Assembly: GCA_023053545.1 (NCBI GenBank)
Contig: JAKZAN010000056.1
Span: 233,647 to 297,646 of the forward strand
Reading direction: 5' to 3'
Length of the DNA: 64,000 nt
Origin: Lepidurus packardi
Lineage: Eukaryota; Arthropoda; Branchiopoda; Notostraca; Triopsidae
In this document: positions 23,881-36,949 of the stretch, one piece after another
Layout: each line of letters opens with the position of its first letter
How positions within the stretch are numbered: position 1 is the first letter of the stretch
The notes under the pieces: generated by a model
What the model was told of the DNA's origin: nothing
What the model saw: the letters and a program-made list of their open reading frames with translations, nothing else
Database searches by the model: none
Made by a program: the position numbers and the translations under genes

Positions 23881-26800
23881 ACCGAATTAATTCCGTAAGG
23901 AATGAATTAATTAATTACGGACTGAAATAATTCCTTACGGACTGAATTAATTCCTTACGGACTGAATTAATTCCTTACGGACTGAATTAATTCCTTACGG
24001 ACTGAATTAATTCATTACCGACATAATTAAATCCTTACAGACTGAAATTATTCCTTATGGACTTAACTAATTCCGTAAGGAATGAATTAATTAATTGCGG
24101 ACTGAAATAATTCCTTACGGACTGAATTAATTCCTTACGGACTGAATTAATTCCTTACGGACTGAATTAATTCCTTACGGACTTAATTAAGTCCTTACGG
24201 ACTGAATTAATTCCTTACGGACTTAATTAATTCCTTACGGTCTGAATTAATTCCGTACGGATTTTATTAACTACTTACGGACTGAAATAATTCCTTACGG
24301 ACTTAATTAATTCCTTACGGACTGAATTAATTCCTTACGGACTGAATTAATTCCTTACGGACTGAATTATTTCCTTACGGACTGAATTAATTCTTTAGGA
24401 TTGATTGAATTCCTTTCTTAACGAATTAATTCCTTACGGACTGAATTAATTCCTTACGGACTGAATTAATTCCTTACGGACTGAAATAATTCCTTACTGA
24501 CTGAATTAATTCCTTACGGACTGAATTAATTCCTTACGGACTGAATTAATTCCTTACGGACTGAATTAATTCCTTACGGACTTAATTAATTCCTTACGTA
24601 CTTAATTAATTCCTTACGGTCTGAATTAATTCCGTACGGATTTTATTAACTACTTACGGACTGAATTAATTCCTTACGGACTTAATTAATTCCTTACGGA
24701 CTGAATTAATTCCTTACGGACTGAATTAATTCCTTACGGACTGAATTATTTCCTTACGGAATGAATTAATTCCTTACGGACTGAATTAATTCCTTACGGA
24801 CTGAATTAATTCCTTACGGACTGAATTAATTCCTTACGGACTGAATTAATACCTTACGGACTGAATTAAATCCTTACGGACTGAATTAATTCCTTACGGA
24901 CTGAATTAATTCCTTACGGACTAAAATAATTCCTTACTGACTGAATTAATTCCTTACGGACTGAATTAATTCCTTACGGACTGAATTAATTCCTTACGGA
25001 CTTAATTAATTCCTTACGTACTTAATTAATTCCTTACGGACTGAATTAATTCCTTACGGACTGAATTAATTCCTTACGGACTGAATTATTCCCTTACGTA
25101 CTGAATTAATTCTTTAGGATTGATTGAATTCCATTCTTACCGAATTAATTCCTTACGGACTGAATTAATTCCTTACGGACTGAATTAATTCCTTACGGAC
25201 TTAATTAATTCCGTAAGGAATGAATTAATTAATTACGGACTGAAATAATTCCTTACGGACTGAATTAATTCCTTACGGACTTCATTAATTCCTTTCGGAC
25301 TTAATTAATTCATTACGGACTTAATTAATTCCTTACGGACTTAATTAATTCCTTACGGACTTAGTTAATTCCTTACGGTCTGAATAAATTCCGTACGGAT
25401 TTTATTAACTACTTGCGGACTGAATTAATTCCTTACGGACTTAATTAATTCCTTACGGACTGAATTAATTCCTTACGGACTGAATTAATTCCTTACGGAC
25501 TGAATTAATTCCTTACGGACTGAATTATTTCCTTACGGACTGAATTAATTCTTTACGATTGATTGAATTCCTTTCTTACCGAAATAATTCCTTACGGACT
25601 GAATTAATTCCTTACGGACTTAATTAATTCCGTAAGGAATGAATTAATTAATTACGGACTTAAATAATTCCTTACGGACTGAATTAATTCCTTACGGACT
25701 TCATTAATTCCTTTCGGATTTAATTAATTCATTACGGACTTAATTAATTCCTTACGGACTTAATTAATTCACTACGGACTGAATTAATACCTTACGGACT
25801 GAATTAAATCCTTACGGACAGAATTAATTACTTACGGACTGAATTAATACCTTACGGACTTAATTATTTCCTTACGGACTGAATTAATTCTTAAGGATTG
25901 ATTGAATTCCTTTCTTACTGAATTAATTCCTTACGGACTGAATTAATTCCTTACGGACTTAATTAATTCCGTAAGGAATGAATTAATTAAATACGGACTA
26001 AAATAATTCCTTACGGAATGAATTAATTCCTTACGGACTGAATTAATATCCTTAATTAATTCCTTACGGACTGAATTAATTTCATACGGACTGAATTAAT
26101 TCCTTACGGACTGAATTAATTCCTTACGTACTTAATTAATTCCTTACGGTCTGAATTAATTCCGTACGGATTTTATTAATTACTTACGGACTGAATTAAT
26201 TCCTTACGGATTTAATTAATTCCTTACGGACTGAATTAATTCCTTACGGACTGAATTAATTCCTTACGGACTGAATTAATTCCATAAGGACTGAATTAAT
26301 TCCTTACGGACTGAATTATTTCCTTACGGACTGAATTAATTCTTTAGGATTGATTGAATTCCTTTCTTACCGAATTAATTCCTTACGGACTGAATTAATT
26401 CCTTTCTTACCGAATTAATTCCTTACGGACTGAATTAATTCCTTACGGACTGAATTAATTCCTTACGGACTTAAATATTTCCTTACGGACTGAATTAATT
26501 CTTTAGGATTGATTGAATTCCTTTCTTACTGAATTAATTCCTTACGGACTGAATTAATTCCTTACGGACTGAATTAATTCATTACCGACATAATTAAATC
26601 CTTACAGACTGAAATTATTCCTTATGGACTTAACTAATTCCGTAAGGAATGAATTAATTAATTACGGACTGAAATAATTCCTTACGGACTGAATTAATTC
26701 CTTACGGACAGAATTAATTCCTTACGGACTGAATTAATTCCTTACGGACTGAATTAATTCCTTACGGACTGAATTAATTCCTTACGGACTGTATTAATTC

Positions 26801-27121
26801 CTTTCTTACTGAATTAATTCCTTACGGACTGAATTAATTCCTTAATTAATTCCTTACGGACTGAATTAATTTCATACGGACTGAATTAATTCATTACGGA
26901 CTGAAATTATTCATTACGGACTGAATTAAATCCTTACGGACAGAATTAAATCCTTACGGACTGAATTAATTCCTTACGGACTGAATTAATTCCTTACGGA
27001 CTGAATTATTCCTTACGGACTGAAATAATTCCTTACGGACTGAATTAATTCCTTACGGAATGAATCAATTCCTTACGGACTGAATTAATTCCTTACGGAC
27101 TGAATTATTTCCTTACGGACT

Positions 27122-27160
27122 GAATTAATTCTTTAGGATTGATTGAATTCCCTTATTACT
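27122..27160 (+). repeat. L marker dimer, CCCTTATTAC form
   Basis: L variant with flank GAATTCCCTTATTACTTA. Copies have TTTAGG at 27132, 27450, 34235, 34553, 35202, 37617, 55797, 57006, 59074 and 62609. Each is followed 79 bp later by a CCATTCTTAC-form L (27211, 27529, 34314, 34632, 35281, 37696, 55876, 57085, 59153, 62688), so the pair has been copied as a unit. In the right-hand copies the next monomer reads TTATTTAATTCC, while the left ones read TTAATTAATTCC, which separates two generations. Confidence 0.9.
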
Positions 27161-27449
27161 TAATTAATTCCTTACGGACTGAACTATTTCCTTACGGACT
27201 GAATTAATTCTTTAGGATTGATTGAATTCCATTCTTACTGAAATAATTCCTTACGGACTGAATTAATTCCTTACGGACTGAATTAATTGCTTACGGACTG
27301 AATTAATTCATTACGGAGGGAATTAATTCTTTACGGACTTAATTCATTCCTTACGGACTTAATTAATTCCTTACGGACTGAATCAATTCCTTACGGACTG
27401 AATTAATTCCTTGCGGACTGAATTATTTCCTTACGGACTGAATTAATTC
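27132..27449 (+). repeat. 318-bp tandem unit with L doublet, copy 1
   Basis: CCCTTATTAC-form L, 79 bp, CCATTCTTAC-form L, then a GGAGGGAATTAATTC monomer and TTAATTCATTCC. It repeats at 27,450 (offset 318) and in the distant copies at 34,235 and 34,553 (also 318 apart), so this duplication predates the 7.1-kb one. GGAGGG is a rare purine-rich variant that also recurs with this unit at 55.9-63 kb. Confidence 0.87.
27201..27239 (+). repeat. L marker dimer, CCATTCTTAC form
   Basis: Same 39-bp dimer with GAATTCCATTCTTACT in place of the CCTTTCTTAC flank. It is the dominant form in the right half. TTTAGG positions include 25113, 27211, 27529, 34314, 34632, 35281, 36428, 36507, 37696, 37935, 38678, 38957, 39764, 39843, 41051, 41530, 41609, 42259, 43218, 43297, 44026, 44105, 45005, 45084, 46001, 47699, 49431, 49510, 50427, 52296, 54145, 55876, 56255, 57085, 57484, 58215, 58294, 59153, 59532, 60063, 60362, 60893, 60972, 61723, 61822, 61901, 62688, 63067, 63598 and 63897. 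It often sits 79 bp after another L, giving L-L doublets. Confidence 0.93.
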
Positions 27450-27889
27450 TTTAGGATTGATTGAATTCCCTTATTACTTAATTAATTCCTTACGGACTGA
27501 ACTATTTCCTTACGGACTGAATTAATTCTTTAGGATTGATTGAATTCCATTCTTACTGAAATAATTCCTTACGGACTGAATTAATTCCTTACGGACTGAA
27601 TTAATTCCTTACGGACTGAACTAATTCATTACGGAGGGAATTAATTCTTTACGGACTTAATTCATTCCTTACGGACTTAATTAATTCTTTACGGTCTGAA
27701 TTAATTCCTTACGGACTGAATTAATTCATTATGGACTTAACTAATTCCGTAAGGAATGAATGAATTAATTACGGACTGAAATAATTCCTTACTTACTGAA
27801 ATAATTCCTTACGGACGGAATCAATTCCTTACGGACTGAATTAATTCCTTACGGACTGAATTAATTCCTTACGGACTGAATTAATTCCT

Positions 27890-29470
27890 TACGGACTTAA
27901 TTAATTCCGTAAGGAATGAATTAATTAATTACGGACTGAAATAATTCCTTACGGACTGAATTAATTCCTTTCGGACTTAATTAATTCCTTACGGACTTAA
28001 TTAATTCCTTACGGACTTAATTAATTCCTTACGGACTTAATTAATTCCTTACGTACTTAATTAATTCCTTACGGTCTGAATAAATTCCGTACGGATTTTA
28101 TTAACTACTTACGGACTGAATTAATTCTTTAGGATTGATTGAATTCCTTTCTTACCGAATTAATTCCTTACGGACTGAATTAATTCCTTACGGACTGAAT
28201 TAATTCCTTACGGACTGAATTAATTCCTTACGGACTGAATTAATAACTTACGGACTGAATTAAATCCTTACGGACTGAATTAATTCCTTACGGACTGAAT
28301 TAATTCCTTACGGACTGAAATAATTCCTTACTGACTGAATTAAATCCTTACGGACTGAATTAATTCCTTACGGACTGAATTAATTCCTTACGGACTTAAA
28401 TAATTCCTTACGGACTTTATTAATTCCTTACGGACTTAATTAATTCCTTACGGTCTGAATTAATTCCGTACGGATTTTATTAACTACTTACGGACTGAAT
28501 TAATTCCTTACGGACTGAATTAATTCCTTACGGACTGAATTAATTCCTTACGGACTGAATTATTTCCTTACGGACTGAATTAATTCTTTAGGATTGATTG
28601 AATTCCTTTCTTACCGAATTAATTCCTTACGGACTGAATTAATTCCTTACGGACTGAATTAATTCCTTACGGACTGAATTAATTCCTTACGGACTTAATT
28701 ATTTCCTTACGGACTGAATTAATTCTTTAGGATTTATTGGATTTCTTTCTTACTGAATTAATTCCTTACGGACTGAATTAATTCCTTTCGGACTGAATTA
28801 ATTCATTACCGACATAATTAAATCCTTACAGACTGAAATTATTCCTTATGGACTTAACTAATTCCGTAAGGAATGAATTAATTAATTACGGACTGAAATA
28901 ATTCCTTACGGACTGAATTAATTCCTTACGGACTTAATTAATTCCTTACGGACTGAATTAATTCCTTACGGACTGAATTAATTCCTTACGGACTGAATTA
29001 TTTCCTTACGGACTGAATTAATTCTTTAGGATTGATTGAATTCCTTTCTTACCGAATTAATTCCTTACGGACTGAATTAATTCCTTACGGACTGAATTAA
29101 TTCCTTACGGACTTAATTAATTAAGTAAGGAATGAATTAATTAATTACGGACTGAAATAAATCCTTACGGACTGAATTAATTCCTTACGGACTTCATTAA
29201 TTCCGTTCGGACTTAATTAATTCATTACGGACTTAATTAATTCCTTACGGACTTAATTAATTCCTTACGGTCTGAATTAATTCCGTACGTATTTTATTAA
29301 CTACTTACGGACTGAATTAATTCCTTACGGACTTAATTAATTCCTTACGGACTGAATTAATTCCTTACGGACTGAATTAATTCCTTACGGACTGAATTAA
29401 TTCCTTACGGACTGAATTATTTCCTTACGTACTGAATTAAATCTTTAGGATTGATTGAATTCCTTTCTTA
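27890..29470 (+). repeat. distant copy of 22.15-23.88 kb
   Basis: Second copy of the 22,150-23,880 segment, keeping the L intervals 299 (28726-29025) and 419 (29025-29444). The 28726 L has both the GGATTTATTG and GGATTTC changes, the second shared with 20767, so it combines features of two left-hand copies. Confidence 0.82.
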
Positions 29471-30081
29471 CCGAATTAATTCCTTACGGACTGAATTAAT
29501 TCCTTACGGACTGAATTAATTCCTTACGGACTTAATTATTTCCTTACGGACTGAATTAATTCTTTAGGATTGATTGAATTCCTTTCTTACTGAATTAATT
29601 CCTTACGGACTGAATTAATTCATTACCGACATAATTAAATCCTTACAGACTGAAATTATTCCTTATGGACTTAACTAATTCCGTAAGGAATGAATTAATT
29701 AATTACGGACTGAAATAATTCCTTACGGACTGGATTAATTCATTACGGACTGAATTAATTCCTTACGGACTGAATTAATTCCTTACGGACTGAATTAATT
29801 CCTTACGGACTGAATTAATTCATTACCGACATAATTAAATCCTTACAGACTGAAATTATTCCTTATGGACTTAACTAATTCCGTAAGGAATGAATTAATT
29901 AATTACGGACTGAAATAATTCCTTACGGACTGAATTAATTCCTTACGGACTGAATTAATTCCTTACGGACTGAATTAATTCCTTACGGACTTAATTAAGT
30001 CCTTACGGACTGAATTAATTCCTTACGGACTGAATTAATTCCTTACGGACTGAATTATTTCCTTACGGACTGAATTAATTC
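29025..30081 (+). repeat. 1,057-bp tandem duplication, copy 1
   Basis: L markers 29025, 29444 and 29563 are repeated at 30082, 30501 and 30620, exactly 1,057 bp on. Contains TTAATTAAGTAAGG, CCGTTCGG, CCGTACGTATTTTATT, and two M blocks 200 bp apart (29622 and 29822). The exact offset over several hundred bases points to a recent event. Confidence 0.9.
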
Positions 30082-31118
30082 TTTAGGATTGATTGAATTC
30101 CTTTCTTACCGAATTAATTCCTTACGGACTGAATTAATTCCTTACGGACTGAATTAATTCCTTACGGACTTAATTAATTAAGTAAGGAATGAATTAATTA
30201 ATTACGGACTGAAATAAATCCTTACGGACTGAATTAATTCCTTACGGACTTCATTAATTCCGTTCGGACTTAATTAATTCATTACGGACTTAATTAATTC
30301 CTTACGGACTTAATTAATTCCTTACGGTCTGAATTAATTCCGTACGTATTTTATTAACTACTTACGGACTGAATTAATTCCTTACGGACTTAATTAATTC
30401 CTTACGGACTGAATTAATTCCTTACGGACTGAATTAATTCCTTACGGACTGAATTAATTCCTTACGGACTGAATTATTTCCTTACGTACTGAATTAATTC
30501 TTTAGGATTGATTGAATTCCTTTCTTACCGAATTAATTCCTTACGGACTGAATTAATTCCTTACGGACTGAATTAATTCCTTACGGACTTAATTATTTCC
30601 TTACGGACTGAATTAATTCTTTAGGATTGATTGAATTCCTTTCTTACTGAATTAATTCCTTACGGACTGAATTAATTCATTACCGACATAATTAAATCCT
30701 TACAGACTGAAATTATTCCTTATGGACTTAACTAATTCCGTAAGGAATGAATTAATTAATTACGGACTGAAATAATTCCTTACGGACTGAATTAATTCAT
30801 TACGGACTGAATTAATTCCTTACGGACTGAATTAATTCCTTACGGACTGAATTAATTCATTACCGACATAATTAAATCCTTACAGACTGAAATTATTCCT
30901 TATGGACTTAACTAATTCCGTAAGGAATGAATTAATTAATTACGGACTGAAATAATTCCTTACGGACTGAATTAATTCCTTACGGACTGAATTAATTCCT
31001 TACGGACTTAATTAATTCCTTACGGACTGAATTAATTCCTTACGGACTGAATTAATTCCTTACGGACTGAATTAATTCCTTACGGACTGAATTATTTCCT
31101 TACGTACTGAATTAATTC
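30082..31118 (+). repeat. 1,057-bp tandem duplication, copy 2
   Basis: Tandem copy of 29,025-30,081; its M blocks are 180 bp apart (30679 and 30859). A further partial copy follows at 31,119-31,730: L at 31119 and 31238 with the same 119-bp spacing, M blocks at 31357 and 31537. Confidence 0.88.
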
Positions 31119-31896
31119 TTTAGGATTGATTGAATTCCTTTCTTACCGAATTAATTCCTTACGGACTGAATTAATTCCTTACGGACTGAATTAATTCCTT
31201 ACGGACTTAATTATTTCCTTACGTACTGAATTAATTCTTTAGGATTGATTGAATTCCTTTCTTACCGAATTAATTCCTTACGGACTGAATTAATTCCTTA
31301 CGGACTGAATTAATTCCTTACGGACTTAATTAATTCCTTACGGACTGAATTAATTCATTACCGACATAATTAAATCCTTACAGACTGAAATTATTCCTTA
31401 TGGACTTAACTAATTCCGTAAGGAATGAATTAATTAATTACGGACTGAAATAATTCCTTACGGACTGAATTAATTCATTACGGACTGAATTAATTCCTTA
31501 CGGACTGAATTAATTCCTTACGGACTGAATTAATTCATTACCGACATAATTAAATCCTTACAGACTGAAATTATTCCTTATGGACTTAACTAATTCCGTA
31601 AGGAATGAATTAATTAATTACGGACTGAAATAATTCCTTACGGACTGAATTAATTCCTTACGGACTGAATTAATTCCTTACGGACTGAATTAATTCCTTA
31701 CGGACTTAATTAAGTCCTTACGTACTTAATTAATTCCTTACTGTCTGAATTAATTCCGTACGGATTTTATTAATAACTTACGGACTGAATTAATTCCTTA
31801 CGGACTTAATTAATTCCTTACGGACTGAATTAATTCCTTACGGACTGAATTAATTCCTTACGGACTGAATTATTTCCTTACGGACTGAATTAATTC

Positions 31897-33893
31897 TTTA
31901 GGATTGATTGAATTCCTTTCTTACCGAATTAATTCCTTACGGACTGAATTAATTCCTTACGGACTTAATTAATTCCGTAAGGAATGAATTAATTAATTAC
32001 GGACTGAAATAATTCCTTACGGACTGAATTAATTCCTTACGGACTTAGTTAATTCCTTACGGTCTGAATAAATTCCGTACGGATTTTATTAACTACTTGC
32101 GGACTGAATTAATTCCTTACGGACTTAATTAAATACCTTACGGACTGAATTAATTCCTTACGGACTGAATTAATTCCTTACGGACTGAATTAATTCCTTA
32201 CGGACTGAATTATTTCCTTACGGACTGAATTAATTCTTTACGATTGATTGAATTCCTTTCTTACCGAAATAATTCCTTACGGACTGAATTAATTCCTTAC
32301 GGACTTAATTAATTCCGTAAGGAATGAATTAATTAATTACGGACTTAAATAATTCCTTACGGACTGAATTAATTCCTTACGGACTTCATTAATTCCTTTC
32401 GGATTTAATTAATTCATTACGGACTTAATTAATTCCTTACGGACTTAATTAATTCACTACGGACTGAATTAATACCTTACGGACTGAATTAAATCCTTAC
32501 GGACAGAATTAATTACTTACAGACTGAATTAATTCCTTACGGACTTAATTATTTCCTTACGGACTGAATTAATTCTTAAGGATTGATTGAATTCCTTTCT
32601 TACTGAATTAATTCCTTACGGACTGAATTAATTCCTTACGGACTTAATTAATTCCGTAAGGAATGAATTAATTAAATACGGACTAAAATAATTCCTTACG
32701 GAATGAATTAATTCCTTACGGACTTCATTAATTCCTTTCGGAGTTAATTAATTAATTACGGAATTAATTAATTCCTTACGGACTTAATTAATTCACTACG
32801 GACTGAATTAATACCTTACGGACTGAATTAAATCCTTACGGATTGAATTAATTCCTTACGGACTGAATTAATTCTTTAGGATTGATTGAATTCCTTTCTT
32901 ACTGAATTAATTCCTTACGGACTGAATTAAATCCTTACGGACTTAATTAATTCCGTAAGGAATGAATTAATTAATTACGGACTGAAATAATTTCTTACGG
33001 ACTGAATTAATTACTTACGGACTGAATTAATATCCTTAATTAATTCCTTACGGACTGAATTAATTTCATACGGACTGAATTAATTCCTTACGGACTGAAT
33101 TAATTCCTTACGTACTTAATTAATTCCTTACGGTCTGAATTAATTCCGTACGGATTTTATTAATTACTTACGGACTGAATTAATTCCTTACGGATTTAAT
33201 TAATTCCTTACGGACTGAATTAATTCCTTACGGACTGAATTAATTCCTTACGGACTGAATTATTTCCTTACAGACTGAATTAATTCTTTAGGATTGATTG
33301 AATTCCTTTCTTATAGAACTAATTCCTTACGGACTGAATTAATTCCTTACGGACTGAATTAATTCCTTACGGACTGAATTAATTCCATACGGACTGAATT
33401 AATTCCTTACGGACTGAATTATTTCCTTACGGACTGAATTAATTCTTTAGGATTGATTGAATTCCTTTCTTACCAAATTAATTCCTTACGGACTGAATTA
33501 ATTCCTTTCTTAACGAATTAATTCCTTACGGACTGAATTAATTCCTTACGGACTGAATTAATTCCTTACGGACTGAATTAATTCCTTACGGACTTAATTA
33601 TTTCCTTACGGACTGAATTAATTCTTTAGGATTGATTGAATTCCTTTCTTACTGAATTAATTCCTTACGGACTGAATTAATTCATTACCGACATAATTAA
33701 ATCCTTACAGACTGAAATTATTCCTTATGGACTTAACTAATTCCGTAAGAAATGAATTAATTAATTACGGACTGAAATAATTCCTTACGGACTGAATTAA
33801 TTCCTTACGGACAGAATTAATTCCTTACGGACTGAATTAATTCCTTACGGACTGAATTAATTCCTTACGGACTGAATTAATTCCTTACGGACT
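31897..33893 (+). repeat. distant copy of 25.1-26.8 kb
   Basis: Carries the degenerate L markers CTTTACGATTG and CTTAAGGATTG, the AATATCC junction and the last M block of the window (33684, its P reading GTAAGAAATG). It is about 400 bp longer than its source, through added monomers between 32,700 and 33,030 and an added L interval near 33,446. Private variants include CTTATAGAACTAATTCC (33311) and TTACCAAATTAATTCC (33471). Confidence 0.82.
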
Positions 33894-34860
33894 GTATTAA
33901 TTCCTTTCTTACTGAATTAATTCCTTACGGACTGAATTAATTCCTTAATTAATTCCTTACGGACTGAATTAATTTCATACGGACTGAATTAATTCATTAC
34001 GGACTGAACTTATTCATTACGGACTGAATTAAATCCTTACCGACAGAATTAAATCCTTACGGACTGAATTAATTCCTTACGGACTGAATTAATTCCTTAC
34101 GGACTGAATTATTCCTTACGGACTGAAATAATTCCTTACGGACTGAATTAATTCCTTACGGAATGAATCAATTCCTTACGGACTGAATTAATTCCTTACG
34201 GACTGAATTATTTCCTTACGGACTGAATTAATTCTTTAGGATTGATAGAATTCCCTTATTACTTAATTAATTCCTTACGGACTGAACTATTTCCTTACGG
34301 ACTGAATTAATTCTTTAGGATTGATTGAATTCCATTCTTACTGAAATAATTCCTTACGGACTGAATTAATTCCTTACGGACTGAATTAATTCCTTACGGA
34401 CTGAATTAATTCATTACGGAGGGAATTAATTCTTTACGGACTTAATTCATTCCTTACGGACTTAATTAATTCCTTACGGACTGAATCAATTCCTTACGGA
34501 ATGAATTAATTCCTTACGGACTGAATTATTTCCTTACGGACTGAATTAATTCTTTAGGATTGATTGAATTCCCTTATTACTTAATTAATTCCTTACGGAC
34601 TGAACAATTTCCTTACGGACTGAATTAATTCTTTAGGATTGATTGAATTCCATTCTTACTGAAATAATTCCTTACGGACTGAATTAATTCCTTACGGACT
34701 GAATTAATTCCTTACGGACTGAACTAATTCATTACGGAGGGAATTAATTCTTTACGGACTTAATTCATTCCTTACGGACTTAATTAATTCTTTACGGTCT
34801 GAATTAATTCCTTACGGACTGAATTAATTCATTATGGACTGAATTAATTCCTTACGGACT
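33894..34860 (+). repeat. 967-bp tandem duplication, copy 1
   Basis: Starts at a GTATTAATTCCTTTCTTAC monomer that recurs at 34,861. L markers 34235 and 34314 match 35202 and 35281 (offset 967). Contains the 318-bp doublet units and a TTATTCCTTACGG monomer shortened by one base (34,110 region and 35,075 region). Confidence 0.88.
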
Positions 34861-35700
34861 GTATTAATTCCTTTCTTACTGAATTAATTCCTTACGGACT
34901 GAATTAATTCCTTAATTAATTCCTTACGGACTGAATTAATTTCATACGGACTGAATTAATTCATTACGGACTGAACTTATTCATTACGGACTGAATTAAA
35001 TCCTTACGGACAGAATTAAATCCTTACGGACTGAATTAATTCCTTACGGACTGAATTAATTCCCTACGGACTGAATTATTCCTTACGGACTGAAATAATT
35101 CCTTACGGACTGAATTAATTCCTTACGGAATGAATCAATTCCTTACGGACTGAATTAATTCCTTACGGACTGAATTATTTCCTTACGGACTGAATTAATT
35201 CTTTAGGATTGATAGAATTCCCTTATTACTTAATTAATTCCTTACGGACTGAACTATTTCCTTACGGACTGAATTAATTCTTTAGGATTGATTGAATTCC
35301 ATTCTTACTGAAATAATTCCTTACGGACTGAATTAATTCCTTACGGACTGAATTAATTCCTTACGGACTGAATTAATTCATTACGGAGGGAATTAATTCT
35401 TTACGGACTTAATTCATTCCTTACGGACTTAATTAATTCCTTACGGACTGAATCAATTCCTTACGGACTGAATTAATTCCTTACGGACTGAATTAATTCC
35501 TTACGGACTGAACTAATTCATTACGGAGGGAATTAATTCTTTACGGACTTAATTCATTCCTTACGGACTTAATTAATTCTTTACGGTCTGAATTAATTCC
35601 TTACGGACTGAATTAATTCATTATGGACTTAACTAATTCCGTAAGGAATGAATGAATTAATTACGGACTGAAATAATTCCTTACTTACTGAATTAATTCC
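34861..35700 (+). repeat. 967-bp tandem duplication, copy 2
   Basis: Second copy of 33,894-34,860; it skips one doublet and joins to TTATGGACTTAACTAATTCC with P near 35,620. The equivalent source order lies at 27,720-27,830 (CCTTACTTACTG, GGACGGAATCAATTCC). This is the right end of the M-bearing half of the array. Confidence 0.85.
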
Positions 35701-35779
35701 TTACGGACGGAATCAATTCCTTATGGACTGAATTAATTCCTTACGGACTGAATTAATTCCTTACGGACTGAATTAATTC

Positions 35780-36660
35780 CTTACGTACTTAATTAATTCC
35801 TTACGGTATAAATTAATTCCGAACGGATTTTATTAATTCCTTACGGACTGAATTAATTCATTACGGACTTAATTAATCCATTACGGACTGAATTATTTCC
35901 TTACGTACTGAAGTTATTCCTCACGGACTGAATTAATTCCTTACGGACTGAATTAATTCCTTACGGACTGAATTAATTCCTTACGGACTGAATACCTTAC
36001 TACCTTACGGACTGAATTAAATCCTTACGGACTTAATTAATTCCTTACGGACTGAATTAATTCCTTACGGACTGAATTAATTCCTTACGGACTGAATACC
36101 TTACTACCTTACGGACTGAATAAATTCCTTACGGACGGAATTAATTCTTTACGGACCTAATTAATTCCTTACGTACTTAATTAATTCTTTACGGTCTGAA
36201 TTAATTAAGTACGGATTTAGTTAATTCCTTACGGACTTAATTAATTCCTTACGTACTTAATTAAATCTTTACGGTCTGAATTAATTCCGTACGGATTTAA
36301 GTAATTCCTTACGGACTGAAATAATTCCTTACGGACTGAATTAATTCCTTACGGACTGAATCAATTCGTTACGGACTGAATTAATTCCTTACGGACTGAA
36401 TTATTTCCTTACGGACTGAATTAATTCTTTAGGATTGATTGAATTCCATTCTTACTGAATTAATTCCTTACGGACTGAATTCTTTCCTTACGGACTGAAT
36501 TAATTCTTTAGGATTGATTGAATTCCATTCTTACTGAAATAATTCCTTACGGACTGAATTAATTCCTTACGGACTGAATTAATTCCTTACGGACGGAATT
36601 AATTCCTTACGGACTGAATCATTTCCTTACGGACTGAATTAATTCTTTAGGATTGATTGA
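35780..36660 (+). repeat. first Q-bearing unit, copied at 39.1-39.95 kb
   Basis: Q block at 35,780-36,000 with a doubled ACCTTACT step (35,990 and 36,100), then TTAATTAAGTACGG, GTAATTCC and the L doublet 36428/36507. The same order is at 39,130-39,950 (offset 3,336-3,356). This is the leftmost Q and the start of the right-hand subfamily. Confidence 0.85.
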
Positions 36661-36949
36661 ATTCCTTTCTTACTGAATTAATTTCATACGGACGGAATTA
36701 ATTCTTTACGGACTTAATTAATTCCTTACGGACTGAATTAATTCCTTACGGACTGAATTAATTCCTTACGTACTGAATTAATACCTTACGTACTGAATTA
36801 AATCCTTACGGACTGAATTAATTCCTTACGGACTAAATTAATTCCTTACGGACTTAATTAATTCCTTACGGACTTAATTAATTCCTTACGGACTTAACTA
36901 ATTCCTTACGGACTAAATTAATTCCTTACGGTCTGAATTAATTCATTAC

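Larger units (their letters stand above)
25113..27890 (+). repeat. segment duplicated 6.7-7.1 kb downstream
   Basis: Corresponds to about 31,900-34,860. Landmarks at offset 6,685: a degenerate L CTTTACGATTG (25551 and 32236) and CTTAAGGATTG (25890 and 32575). Landmarks at 6,984: AATATCCTTAATTAATTCC. Landmarks at 7,103: the L doublets 27132/27211 and 27450/27529 with 34235/34314 and 34553/34632. Offsets change through insertions in the right copy. Confidence 0.84.

Noticed and set aside
35805-35815. TATAAATT resembling a TATA box
   Set aside because: It is a point variant (GGACTG to GGTATA) fixed in the Q block, with no gene downstream and satellite on both sides.
36361-36380. CENP-B box, because TTCG occurs in ATTCGTTACGG monomers
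   Set aside because: The required A and CGGG positions of the 17-bp box are absent in every TTCG context I compared.
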